Source: Trichosphaerium sp. ATCC 40318
Taxonomy: Eukaryota; Discosea; Flabellinia; Trichosidae
Length of the DNA stretch: 64,000 bases
Reading direction: 5' to 3'
Assembly: GCA_038496445.1 (NCBI GenBank)
Contig: JALMLS010000033.1
Span: 1-64,000 of the forward strand
Made by a program: the position numbers and the translations under genes. Of this stretch, positions 10,552 through 22,551 are shown piece by piece (the first letter of the stretch is position 1; the number at the start of each line of letters is the position of its first letter). Below the pieces are notes generated by a model. It was not told the DNA's origin. It searched no databases and saw nothing but the letters and a program-made list of their open reading frames with translations.

Positions 10552-11817
10552 CAGATCTACCATTAACCTTGTACAATAAAAAAAAAATAACAATAGTATA
10601 GTTGATGTCATGCTACAAGATCTAGTTTTCGTAACTAAAAACAAACAGAGAACTTTGCCTGATGCCCACAAAATCGAAGGCTCAGTGTGAGAATACATGG
10701 GTAGTGAGAACCTTGTATTTTGTAATAGACATATCCAGAAGCGATTCCATTGCTATCAAAATAAAATTGATAAAAAAGCAATCAATTTTTTCATTTATGC
10801 AACCCATTCAACTGCATCGCACACATCTCAAAGAGAAAGATGGTGGCACATTTTCTGGTATTGATACAGCTTATTTAAGGCTACGGTAGGCATAGTTTAA
10901 GACTGTTTTTTTTCAAATCAACAAACTGACTTTTTTGAAAAGAGAAAAAACGCATTTAGATATTCCTATTTTGTTCTTTCTTTTACTCGAGGGAAGGGTG
11001 CTTGATTAAAGTGCCAAGATCTCAATCAAAAAATTAATCACCAAAGCTCAAAGTGCCTTTAGAATATGCACGCGTTTGATATGAGGAGCAACGGTGCATT
11101 GCAAACTGAAGTGATTCCTTAAATGGAAGCTAAGCTAGACATTATTTTAACCATGAAGAGCCTCTGATATGCTCACCAGAAATCTACACAACTTAGTTGC
11201 ATACGTCCATAATATCTAGTTGTAGCTCTAGTGGGAGCTCAAGCAACGTTTGGCATACTGGTATACGTGTATCAACGGTCGCCATAACACCCCACAAGAG
11301 TGTTAGATAACAAAATACGTACTTCAACAATCAACTTTAATAACACTCCATGACGTACTCAACCAATGGATGCCAGCGGCGCTGATTTTAAAGATTTTCG
11401 TCCATACTCCCCAAGCTCACAACTTGTAACAAAGTGCATTGGAGCAGTCCTATAAGTCTTCTTAGGGTGAATATTTGGGGAGCGCCAACTGGGGCTATTG
11501 AAATCCCTGTACCACATTCCAAAAGGCAAGTTCTTGGATCTTAGATTACAACCCAATGTGTTCTGCGAGATGTCGTGTAACCTCTATAATAGACTGCGTA
11601 CACTTTTTATAGTGTAGTGGTTCGCATTTCAACGACGCTAGATCTTACTTTCCAACGTAAAAATAAAAACTTGCGGACAAAGAGCAAAATGGCTGTGTTT
11701 GTTTCAAACAATATAATGGATTACATTGTACTCAAGGTGTCAAATAATGTAGCGTTTACTTATTTATGACTTTAAATAGCACAAATAAAATACGCAACGA
11801 ACTAGTTAGGTGTATTT
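10552..11817. other. Intergenic, nothing recognised
   Basis: About 1.27 kb with only short reading frames lacking any family signal. The most open stretch, 11359-11556 on the minus strand, has no splice or homology support. Confidence 0.5.
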
Positions 11818-12320
11818 ATGGCGTCTAATACGCCAAAAAGGAACGGTAAAAAGAGAAATTCTGATTGGCCTTGTCCGTGCGTAAAACGCGTAGTTACGCC
11901 ATATATGACGCGTCTGGATACTAAAAACAACAAGGGAGTGTAATTTCAGAAACTTTGCGAAAAGAACTGAATGTAAGGACTGTTCAACCAAAAAACCAGA
12001 GAATCTAGCATCTCCTAAGCGCACACCTACTCCTAAACAAAAAAAAACGCCAAATAAAACGCCAAAAACGAGTAAAAACCGTCGGAAAAGCAATAATAAA
12101 CGAGATAGAAGATCAAAACAGAGTACGCTCGATAACATTTTTTGCCATCCGTCACTAAACGTCGATTCAACAAAACCAGCACCCAAGAAAGAAAAAAAAG
12201 GGAATTTCTCTGAGAGGTCTCCAAGACGCAAACAAACGCCTAAAAAACAACTCACAGGCCGTGATGTACATCGTAACAACCTAATGAAAGGACTACATAC
12301 TCTTGAAAGGCTACCACCCG
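11818..12320 (+). other. N-terminal basic segment with PIP-like box
   Basis: Exon 1 (11818-11876) and exon 2 (from 11950) are separated by a 73-nt GTGCGT-CAG intron in phase 2. The segment is dominated by Lys, Arg, Pro, Thr and Ser ([20 protein letters not shown]) and is probably disordered and nucleic-acid binding or nuclear. At 12119-12142 it encodes QSTLDNIF, close to the PCNA-interacting pattern Q-x-x-L-x-x-(aromatic)-(aromatic), with Ile in the first aromatic position. If the downstream intron were not removed, the frame would stop at 12361. Confidence 0.6.
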
Positions 12321-15300
12321 GTACGTTTGCCTATTTTACTCCCAGACACTTATTCGAATGATATTTAGCCATGATAGTCGATTTACAACAGAATGCTGTT
12401 GTTGGCAGTGAAATATCTCTAAAGATTTCTCCAATCAGGAAAACTGATCAAAGTTTCGCAACACAAGCTCTTACTCTCCTTAATGTCACTGTCCAAGATA
12501 AGTTCGGGAATCACCTTAAAATGAACTTGGATTATAAACAAGATGCCATAGAGTTAGTGTATACGTTCAAACCAAGGCGTGTAGGCGTTCATTACTTGAA
12601 AGTGAAATACAGCAGTTTTTGCACAAAACTGCAAAAATTTGAAGTTCACTCGAAAGATGCTCCCTTGAAAGATACCAAACTGTCATCTGTAGAACCAGTG
12701 GTTGATGCAACAGCTCCTGAGAATAAGACTGAGGAAAAAACAGCCAGTAAAGATGAAACCATTGAGAACTCTAAAGTCGAAGACAAAAAAGACAAGGATG
12801 GCACTCCTGAGGTATCAGTTACACCCAGTGCAGCGGATTCTGGTGATAAAAAGGAAAAACCAGAAGATGAAACAAAGAAAGAACCACTACCAAAGCCTAA
12901 GATGTCTACACCAAAAAAAAAGACGCCAAAGTGTCTTTTCTCTTCTCAGCTGAAGCAAGATGAAAAATACTACGGTGTTGTTACTTCTAGCAATATGAAG
13001 AAAGATGTTGCCGTTGGTACTCTTTCTTGTACTGAAAAGAATGTGGCATGTACATTTAGCAATGTTAAGATACCTATTGGTGTTGTAGTATCGTTCAAGA
13101 TGACCGCAGGTGCGAGATTAAATTTGACTCAGTTTTTTTTTCGAAATCGACTAACTTGACTTTACCTTAGATGACGAGCATTTCATGCATGCTGAAGTAA
13201 TCGAATTCACTATTCTTGGAGAAATAGATGAGCTTTCTGCCGATAGCCAAGAAGGTACTTTATTACTATCCACAGAAATAACACCATAAGTCAAACCTTT
13301 ATGGTTCTACGTTAATTCATCTTTCTCATTTTCCATAGGAACTGTTAAGATTTATCCTGATTTCTATCACGCTACTGGAAAGACAGAGGATTACACGTAC
13401 TCTTTTAACCATGAATCTCTTGGTGCACAGCGAGGATCTCTGAGTAAAGGAGATCATGTTGGAATTAATTTTTCTCCTGAACGTGTACGACTCTTTAAAA
13501 CATGCTAGCGAACCGGTTTGTTGAATACTAATATGTTCGTGTAGGTAATTACTGGTTTTGATATACACTCAACGCTACGCTACAGGACTGTAGCTAAATG
13601 CAGCGACACAGAAATCAGATTTCAGTTCAAAACAAATCCGTATAGTTACTCTCCTAGTGTTATAACTCATACTCCTCCTCTGCCTATTATGGAAGGAGAC
13701 GTAGTTCTTGTTCGTATTGACTACATGGCATCTGGTATTAATAATGCTGTGACGTCCCTCAAGGTTCGTTTTTGGAATGAAACACCCCTTGAGTTTGTTG
13801 TTGATTTGTTCTTTGTAGTTGGTATCAAGAACTTGCAATGGCCTTGTTAAAGAAACACCTGTAAAGGAAATATCTTTTAAGACAAGTTATGAATCTCCTA
13901 TTACTTATATGATACCTACAAATGAAGAAACAGAAACAAGACCAGAAGATTTAGTTGTTAAACCGGGTATAGGTTTTTTTGTGTGTAACTAATTTGTGTT
14001 AATTTATTCCTTAGGTCTTCTACTTTGTAATATCGCCACCCCAGAAGATGGTATAGAGCTTTTTGTTAAACGCATACATGATATGAAGGAAATACATAAC
14101 CGCTTAAATACAAGAGAATCAAAAGGAAATATTTGTAACCTCGAGTTGAGTACAGGCAAGAAATCTCCTTTAGTTTATTTTGTCACTCTATCTAACTTGC
14201 ATTACTTGTTTAGAAGAACTCGATAGAGGCATCATGGCCGAAACATCGTTTGAGGGTGCTCCATATATCTCTAAAGAGGTCAAAACTGTACTGAAGGAAT
14301 CTGGTTTCGAGCAAATGACAATTATTCAAGAAAGAAGTATTGAGCCTGCACTTCAAGGAAAAAACCTTGTTGGACAAGCGAAAACTGGTTCTGGAAAGAC
14401 ACTTGCGTTTGTTATTCCTTTGATTGAGTTACTTCTACGTGACAAAGAAGGAGAAGGTTGGTAGTTTTTATTCTTTTTTTTTTGTACAGTTTAAGTTAAC
14501 TGGCTTAAGGAACACTTCGTGCTGTTATTTTGACGCCAACATTCATCCTTGCAAAACAAATCAGAAATGATATAGAGAAACTAATTAGACATATGCCTTT
14601 GGGTGTAGCTTTCCGTGCGTTAGGCATATTTTCTTAGTTCGGGTTTTTTTAATGAGTTACTTTTAGGAAGACCTAGCACCTCTGTAGATATCTTTGTAGG
14701 TCCTCCAAGGAGACTTGCTACTTGGGTAAACGAAGGACGTATGAAAGACATTAAAGTATGCATACTTGATGAAGCAGGTACCTGAAGTCTACAAAACAAA
14801 CAATGCCTTACTTGTTTTGTAGATATATTGTTGCATCCAAGGGACAGTTTTTTGAGTCATGTAAATACGATATTGAGAAGTACTCCCAAAGGTACACTTA
14901 TTAATTATGCTTATCTGTAATATACTTAAACGGAATTAAGGCTCCCTGAGATGGTTCTTTTCAGCTACAATTACAGATCAAGTCAAAAACTTTGCAGCTG
15001 GGGTATTGTTGTTTACCTTTTCTACTTGATTTGATTTTGACATTCTATTCTCTTAGAGCCAAGGAGATCCTTTAATAATTGACACTCTTGATGCTCAATC
15101 AGAAAAGGGTAGAAAGGAGTGCTATGTAGTATATGATCCAGCAGAAAAAATGCGTATTCTTGTAAATATTTTAAAACGACACATTGCGCATGAAAAGGTA
15201 TGCAACATAGACCTTTTATTCTTTTCACATGTGTTTACTCGGTTTTAGATTGTTGTGTTCTTGAACACACGTTTAGGTGTAGATTACTTTGGAGAGATGC

Positions 15301-18300
15301 TAAGGGTTCTAGGATTCACGCATGTATTTATAATGAAGGCGGTAAGTGATGTGAAGATGATTGAGTCCTCTTACGAGACATAAAGACTCGCGTGCTTATA
15401 TTTTGATTTGTAGGGTTCCAAGAGCGATAAAGCATATGTAAAGTTTCATAAGGCTTCTTTTGGTATTCTTATATCTACTGATGCTATAGCTCGCGGTATA
15501 GACTTTCCTGGTGTTGGTATTATCATTCAATATGATGTACCTTTTGATACTCAGGTGACGCCAAAATTTCGTTTTGTCTTGTTGCAAAACTCATAATTTG
15601 CTTAGGAGTATTGTCATCGTATTGGCCGTACTGCACGTGGTGTTAATGGGACTGGTATTGCTATTCTGTTTTTACTATCAACTGAGTTGGCATTCGTTGA
15701 TTTGCTTGAGTCTCAAGTTGACAGGACACTTGTTAGATATGAATATCAGCTTGAAGACGATGATACTTACAAAAAGGTAAGTAGACAAGGATTGACTGTA
15801 TGTAAGCTCATTTCTCTTTTTCAGCTTGCTTTAGCGCATAAACACGTACCTGGGATGGTAGGCATGCGTAGAGATGTTGTTAGTAAAGTGTCATATGCGT
15901 ATACTTTGAGAACATCAAAGATTGCTTTTTTGAAGAGTAACTTGAGGCTTGTTCGAGATTCTTTTCCTTTTGTCAATTGTAAGTTTACCAAATTAAACAA
16001 ACAGCAAGTGGATGAAAAACTAAAGGTACTACAATCACGTGAAGTGCCTTGATGGATTTTTTTTCAACAAAAACAAAATAACAATTTCCTAGGACAACAC
16101 TTTTGCTATTGGAGAAGTTCATTACTCTCCTTCACGAGATCATAAATGGGTGGAATTATCACAAGAGAGTGCATCTATTTTTGGAACTTCACGTGTTGAT
16201 GTGACACGTTATATTTCTCAGCTCTTACACGGTGACACGTATGTTGTTTATTGGTAGTTAAAAACCTTGACTTACAGGTATTTATAGCGTTGCTGTGCAA
16301 GTTTACCAACCTCTCCTGAAGCACCTGTCTGAAGGTATTTATGGAGATATTGTATTTAATATGGGTCAATGTAATAGCAAGTCATCAATTGCTGGTTACA
16401 TACGATCTGGTACGGTTAAATGAATGCTCTACGAGTTACTTATTGTTAACTTTTTTTTTTGACAGACAAAACTTTTGTCCCGCTGAACACTCGGTATCAT
16501 AATATGACAGTTGATTCATTTGATGTTTCTAACCTGGTATGTATTATATTCGTCCTCTTGAAATAGTAGAGATAGCCAAGCCAGAAATTTTATTAACATG
16601 GTTTAATTGTAGAAGAAGAAAAAAATGTTGCTTGGTGTAGCAAAGTTTTTGAAATGGAATGGAGATAAGCCTATTTGCAAAATAATATCAGTATCGGATT
16701 CTGCTAATTTGGAGAATTGTGATCAAATTGAAGAAGTTTTGATGACCACATATGATCTAACAAGAACAGAAGAACTAGAAACTGAAGTACACAAAAAAGT
16801 TCAATCCACATTTTTTCTTATCTTTTACTTAATAGTACCAAAAACTCGAAATCACTGATGACCAGTTGGTTGGAAGAAAAGATTTACGTAAGGCTTGCAT
16901 ATTTACTATCGATCCAGATGTACGTTGTTTTGCTGAGTTAGAACAGTGAAGATTTATCAATCAACTTTTTGCTAACTTTTTCCGTTTCCAAGGGTGCAAA
17001 AGATCTTGATGATGCTCTGAGTATAGAAACGTTAGATGATGGTCGTGTTGTTGTTGGTGTACACATAGCAGATGTATCCCAGTTCATTCCTGTTGACAGC
17101 GAATTGGACAAGATAGCAGCTAAGAGGAGTACTACATTCTATTTACGACAATTTTCAGTTCCAATGTTACCAAGGTATGTTCAATTCAAAAAACACTTTG
17201 TGAAAGGCTAACACGTGTTATTATAGAAAATTTAGTGAGAATCTATGTTCTATTCTTCCTGGCGTTGATAGATTCGCTGTATCAGTGTTTATGACATTTA
17301 AAGGGGTAAGCACGAGAAGAATAGTTTGTGTTCTAATAACTGCTTTAGCGAAAGCTTGAGTCATCCACATTTAGCCGTTCTGTGCTTAATACCTGTGTTC
17401 AACTTACTTATGAAGAAGCTCAGAAGTATCTCAATGATGTACTGTTAAGGCATAATATTTTAATCTAACAAAAGGTTTAGGAAATGGATGTTGTTCCACA
17501 AGAACGAATTCATAATGGTAATTTCTCTTTTTCGTTTCTATGTTTTTTCGGACTTACTTTGTTTTAGGGTTTACGGAAAAGGACCTATCAAAGACCATTA
17601 AAGAGCTAAATGCTATATCCGTGATACTAGGGGACCAGAGAAGGAAGAGAGGCGCATGTACGCTGTCAATGATTGAACGTTCTATTGCTTTTTTTTGACG
17701 TTTTTATAAAGGTGAGTTCCATCGTGTTGAACTTGAGGTTCAACTGGACGAAGAAGGTAAACCATTGGCTTTAAAACCGAAAGATAAAAAAGATGCTGGA
17801 GAACTAGTGGCACAGGTAAGCAAACAAAAACAGTAACTAACTTTTTTCAATGAAACATTATCTAACATAAAAAATAGTTGATGATTCAAGCCAATTGTGA
17901 AGTAGCTTCAGCGCTTGTTAAATCTCCTCTCGTAAAGCATGGTTCGTGTTTATTACAATATTGTTTTCTTAAGCTATTTGATGAGCAAAGAATCATCTTC
18001 TTACGGTTTTATTGTTTAGCTCTTATTCGTATGCAACCTGGTCCAAAGCAAGATCGATTGTGGCCTATTTTAAGACACACTGCATCTACTTTTGGTATTA
18101 ATGTTATTGGTATGGAAGTTAACGCAGCGATGAGGAAAATTAACGAAGTCCTTCCGAGTGACTTATCCCTACAGTACGATTTGTTTTGTTGATATGTTGT
18201 CTTTTTTTTCTCAATAAGTTGGAACCTATTTAACGTGTTATAGGGCATTTAACTTGTTGATCATGAGGGCATTATCTCCAGCAGCATATGGCTTTGTTGA

Positions 18301-19181
18301 GAGTACGTATTCTTATTGCTATGTATTCCTCCATTATCATGAGGATAAGATAACAAACAGCTCGCTAACGAGTTGTATAGCTGATGTTGACTGTGCTCAT
18401 TGGGCTCTTGCTGAACCTCTGTATACTCACTTTACATCGCCTATTAGAAGATATGCTGACTTGATAGTTCACAGATTATTGATCCAAATAATTGAAAACA
18501 AAGAAACAACACGTGCGCTAAACAACAAAAAAGAACAAAACCTTTACATTCTATTTTTCTTACGGTTTTGTATAGAAGCTATTCCATCTTCGCTCGCTCT
18601 TGGACAAGTTTCTCAACGTCTCAATGAGCAAAAGAAGAGTACAAGGGATTTAAGATCAGATTTACAAGAATACCTATGCTACGCATACACTATTAAGCCA
18701 AAACTCCTTCACGCAGTTGTTGTTAAGGTATTTTGATTCTGCTCTTTTTTTTTGTTGACATCTCATGCTGACCTTTTCTTTTTTTTTAGCTCTCCAATAG
18801 CTCCTGTGAGATTATGCTACCTATGTTCGATATGAGACTCACCCTTGGTTTTAAGAAAGCCCTTAAATGTGGTTACTTTGAGCATGATTATAAAACTGAG
18901 GTTGCATACCTCTTCTACAAAGAAAAACCAACAAGTGAAAAGGTAACTCAATCAATGTCTCCTTTTCTTTTTTCACTTTTTTGACATGTCTCAGCACGTG
19001 ATATTTTTGCTAATTGTTTTTCTTTTAGTTCATTGCAGGAGAACCTGACTTCCCATTTGTTGTACCTCTATCAAGGTTCACAGAGTTGAGTATTATGCTT
19101 GAAAGAAAAAACAATAACTTTATTGTTTCTGATGTTGGTTTCTTACGTTTTGGTCCAAGATCTGTTGAAGCTATGAAGTAA
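11818..19181 (+). CDS. Giant fused DEAD-box helicase / RNB exoribonuclease
   Basis: I read one gene of about 36 exons and about 1,750 residues. Order: basic Lys/Arg/Pro-rich N-terminus with a PIP-like box, an Ig/OB-like module, an acidic linker, cold-shock-like modules, a DEAD-box helicase (from 14234), then CSD1-CSD2-RNB-S1 of a DIS3-family 3'-5' exoribonuclease (16094 to the end). Three apparent gene boundaries vanish as introns: 12321-12368 (GTACGT, phase 1), 14150-14213 (GTACAG, phase 1) and 16025-16093 (GTACTA, phase 0). Without them, 'genes' would be 9 and 7 bp apart and the nuclease would have no start codon. Likely role: unwinding and degrading structured RNA. The fusion is inferred from splicing logic; the helicase and nuclease identities are secure. 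Confidence 0.72.
12369..14149 (+). other. Ig/OB-like and cold-shock-like modules of the fused gene
   Basis: The first exon gives about 100 residues with an Ig/filamin-like beta pattern ([27 protein letters not shown]). A Lys/Glu-rich linker follows (12650-12940). Then come at least three segments with the cold-shock/S1 spacing: YYGVVTSS with [19 protein letters not shown] with [11 protein letters not shown], and [12 protein letters not shown]. They are separated by in-phase introns. Such modules bind single-stranded RNA, as in UNR/CSDE1. The family assignment rests on spacing only. Confidence 0.4.
14234..16024 (+). other. DEAD-box RNA helicase core of the fused gene
   Basis: All core motifs are present after splicing. 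The Q motif lies in [10 protein letters not shown], motif I is AKTGSGKT and motif Ia is TPTFILA (usually PTRELA, so degenerate). Motif II is LDEAD, with its last Asp split across an intron. Motif III is SAT, motif V is [11 protein letters not shown] and motif VI is [12 protein letters not shown] hydrolysis residues are therefore intact. The core most resembles the Has1/DDX18-type subgroup in its Q-motif region. The segment after motif VI is not the usual DDX18 tail; it runs to [12 protein letters not shown] and then straight into the nuclease. Confidence 0.9.
16094..19181 (+). other. DIS3/DIS3L2-type RNB exoribonuclease part of the fused gene
   Basis: CSD1 reads FAIGEV, then [13 protein letters not shown] and LLHGDTVAVQVY. 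CSD2 covers [16 protein letters not shown] to [14 protein letters not shown]. The RNB catalytic motif is [12 protein letters not shown], with the Mg2+-binding Asp residues kept. Further RNB signatures are [24 protein letters not shown] and [18 protein letters not shown]. The C-terminal exons form an S1-like end, stopping at 19179-19181. No PIN domain is present, as in DIS3L2. No in-frame ATG precedes CSD1 within its own exon. Confidence 0.9.
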
Positions 19182-20012
19182 TACTGTATCTGTAATTTGT
19201 AATTATTTTGTAGATCAATTACCAAAAGCTGTAAACAGTTTGAACAATAAACAATAAATCAATGATTAGAACTGCCTCCATCTGTCATTTGGTTGCTGGC
19301 ATTCTGGATGAGTGCTGATTATAAGTGTGCTCAATATTGTCACTTGATGTTTGATATCATACATGATGTTGTTGGATATGATACAGTATTTTAACAGTCA
19401 GACAGTAGCAGTATCATGAAAAACACAGTATTGTGAGAATTGTGAATAGATTCAAAGGACATCTTTGAAATGTGACAGAAATACTGCTGAGTTCAACAGC
19501 AAGTTTACATCCCTTCGATTATTGTTAGCTGCTTACAAGTTTTTTGATCATGAAAAGAAACGCCTGCTATCAAAATATCACTCTTGTCTATTAGTCTTTG
19601 AGCGTGTCCAATTCATAAAGAAAGTGCTGTAAATTCTTGAAAATAAGAAACAGCTCAAGCCTTGTGAGTTATGAGACAGCGCAAGTGAGTGACTAAAAAT
19701 GTGTCAAGCTTACTTTTATGATAAACTTGCTGGTAAGGAAGTTCAAGTGATCAATACTTGCATGTAGTAGAGTTTTTCCATTCAGTAGAAGCCATGTCAC
19801 TGGACATCCAAGATTACAAGAAAAATACACTAGTTTGACTGAACACAAAAAGGCGGCGTCACCTCAATTCAAAGTGCAAATTCACACCACTTATTGGGTA
19901 TACAAAAAGGGAACAACAAACTCTTTGTTGTTGTAAAGGATTTTCCAACAAAAATTTTTTTTTTTTGGTTTTTTTTTTGTTTTTTTTTTGTTTTTTTTTG
20001 GTTTTTTTTTTT
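19182..20012. other. Intergenic, AT-rich, ends in a T-rich tract
   Basis: No supported gene. The last 60 bp are a T-run tract interrupted by single or paired G, described separately. Confidence 0.5.
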
Positions 20013-20014
20013 TT
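19948..20014. repeat. T-rich simple repeat (A-rich on the minus strand)
   Basis: Runs of 8-14 T are separated by G or GG. On the minus strand this is an A-rich tract starting at the stop codon of the single-exon ORF at 20013-20279. Confidence 0.9.
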
Positions 20015-20279
20015 ACATTCTTGGTTCGCCTTCGAATGCCATTTTTGCTAGATCTATGTCATAGCTGGATATCATTATGATATTTGATACGCCTGTAGGT
20101 GGGTAGTAGAGGTCTTCTACCTGTGGGTCCCAAGTCAGAGCGTATGTGTAGTCTGGTTTGGTATTAACCAAGATGCTTTTAGGGACTGTGACCGTGACTT
20201 TAATCACTAATGGTCTGCCCAGTAGAGAATTGTATTTTTTACGAGCGTACTTTCGCACTGCTCGGAGTAGTCTTGACAT
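20013..20279 (-). CDS. Single-exon hypothetical protein with A-rich tail
   Basis: An uninterrupted 88-codon frame starts MSRLLRAVRKYARKKYNSLL. It has a basic N-terminus and a beta-rich middle (LVIKVTVTVPKSI), and ends EGEPRM. No intron interrupts it, unusual for this window, and the A-rich tract begins at its stop codon with no 3' untranslated sequence. I recognise no family. It may be a real small gene, a retrocopy, or the end of a retroelement. Confidence 0.4.
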   Translation of the reverse strand: MSRLLRAVRKYARKKYNSLLGRPLVIKVTVTVPKSILVNTKPDYTYALTWDPQVEDLYYPPTGVSNIIMISSYDIDLAKMAFEGEPRM

Positions 20280-21949
20280 GTCAAGCAGAAGTATAGATAT
20301 TATAGTTGTAGTATTCGTATGCTTCCACTAGATAAAAAATCGGTTTTGCTTTTAACCAAGTAATTTCTTGTTGCAAAAAAATTGTGGTTTACCACGGTTT
20401 TTGAGAAAACCGGTCCAATGCGTTGTACACATTAATTGAAGCATATTGAGTCCAATCATTAGTAGAAATAAGGATTTCGATGTTGGGATTTAAGATGTGG
20501 AGTTATGAAGTAAATCGAGAGTGGATTGTTGAGAAACAAATGTGAAAAAAAGTGAAATTCGAAAAAAGCTTAAATGCAACTTACAGCAGTTTCTGCGCTC
20601 CTGCGTTGTGTATTCTACGCATATTTTGATACTAGTCTATATTTATAATGGATAGTAAGGCAATGAGAATATGGAGAACCGAGAATTTGCGTAATTAACG
20701 TTTATTTACTAGTGGTATGTTATTAAATGTAAACCAAGGTGTTTTTGTGTTGTTCTTATCCAAAAAAAGGTCGATCTCTCTGTTGTATCTTCTCTCAAGC
20801 TCTCGTCGCTCAAAACATGCCACAATTTTATAATATAAATTAATCATAGCGTCGGTGACGGTTTGAACCAGAAACCTGCCTTTTCGTTCAAAAAAAACGT
20901 GATCGTACCGTTACCGATTTTCTGTTGACTTTGCTCTACAAAACCAGCTTGTATGTAATATTAAGAGTAGTCGCATAACTGTGACCATTGTAACGATTTT
21001 GGCGCTCTTTTAATTCAAATATCATCTGCCTTTCTTTTGTAGATTCTAATTCATTAGCAAGAGCCACAACGCCACCTCTGAGATTCACGATACCTGAAAA
21101 GCTCTTTCTAGCTGGTTCTGCGTCAACGCAGCGATCACAGTTAAAAACTCGTAACCATGGCTCATTAGCTTGTTGTGGCTCGTAGAATATACAAGCGCTT
21201 TCTGTGATCTACATGCTGGCTGGTTTACGCCTTTGGAAACCGTTCACATACTGCCGAGAATATTGCCGCTAATAGACCTTTGGTTCGCTCATAATAGATA
21301 CAATGCCAATGTTCAAAGCCCTTAAGCCTTGTTTCAGATAATGCCACATTGAGCTTGAGATAGCCGTGTAGTTAGATATGTGATTTGTAGTTGATATATC
21401 AGTACGTAAGACGCGAAATGTCTATTGTCGTGTGGGTACGCTACATTCGTCAAGAAACAAAAGAAGAGTTAATAACTTTTACTATTTTAGTGTTGCACAA
21501 TACAGCCTCACGTTCCAGCGTTATCTCCTTTATCAGTCACAGCAGTTCTGCTCAGATTAAAAAATCACACACGTTAGAAACACGCAATTGTATTAGAGTG
21601 TACCTTGCTTTGTTCTCAACAAGTTGTCGATAAGCCAAAGACTTATTCGAAAAGAGGTACATTACTGACATTGACTGGCATCGTAAACAAATCAGAAGTC
21701 TATCACAAAAAGGAGAGCACTCGAGTAGACAAAAATAGCAAGAAGCGCCTTTACAGTCTACTCTGTATTTCGTCAAAAATATTGATCGAAATTTGATTGC
21801 TTTTCCGTTTTTCCACAGTTTAGCCATAGGATCGTTGCTTTTTATAACCCTCCAAAATGTTCAGTTACACACTGCGTTGGAAGCAGCTGCGAAGAGCTCC
21901 AGTATCGCTATCAGCGTACCTTTCTTTTCTTCAGTAACAAATAAAGGAT
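20280..21949. other. Intergenic, nothing recognised
   Basis: About 1.7 kb without a supported gene. Several short frames at 21391-21827 on both strands have no family signal and are not joined by convincing introns. Confidence 0.45.
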
Positions 21950-22235
21950 GAAATATCTTGCTGGAGTTCATAACATCCCTCCGTGGAACCAGAGTTAATT
22001 GTGAAGATTTAAAGGCACTCTTGGCATTCACATAGTCTTAACTCCACTCTTGTTACATGTGAAAGTACTTTTAGGTGTTCATATGTTTCACTTACATTGC
22101 ACCAGCATAACCAGTGAAGGCATTAGATATCTTGCTCGTGTTCATGCCATTTGTCTTGCTTATACTTCAGTAACAGATGAATGCATAAGTGCTTATATTT
22201 ATGACAAGACGGTTCTTTTTTTTGCATTTAAATGA
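21950..22235 (+). pseudogene. Leucine-rich-repeat relic
   Basis: The repeat-like words ITSEGIRYLARVH and YTSVTDECI occur at about 22105-22185, and a similar but frame-broken LAGVHN motif lies at about 21962. These are AMN1/F-box-type LRR units. No start, no continuous frame and no splice structure join them, so this is a decayed gene. Confidence 0.4.
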
Positions 22236-22551
22236 TAACATTGTATTGTAAGTTAGTGGCAACTCCATTACAACGAAAAAAAAAGTACAGAAACACTGAA
22301 CTCAACTTTTCTCTTCAACAAAAAAAACTACAACAAAGTAATACATATCAGAAATCGTTTATTGAGAATGAACCACAGTTGAGGAACACAAAAAGTTCGA
22401 AACACACGGCGTATCAAACTCTACAGAGCTCCATATTTGAGGTCAAGTATAAGGGGACAATAGGAAGGAACGAAACGAAAGAAGAGCAAAGCAATTAACG
22501 TAGAAACCCTTTCTTCAAGAAAACACTAATGAAATCATCAAATAGCCTTAT

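Noticed and set aside
11818-16052. Separate genes ending at 12361, 14226 and 16052
   Set aside because: These stops lie inside stretches that are removed as in-phase GT-AG introns. Keeping them would give spacings of 7-9 bp and a nuclease without a start codon.
19948-20014. CRISPR-like or telomere-like tract
   Set aside because: The runs are irregular T stretches with single or paired G, with no repeat-spacer structure and no telomere unit.
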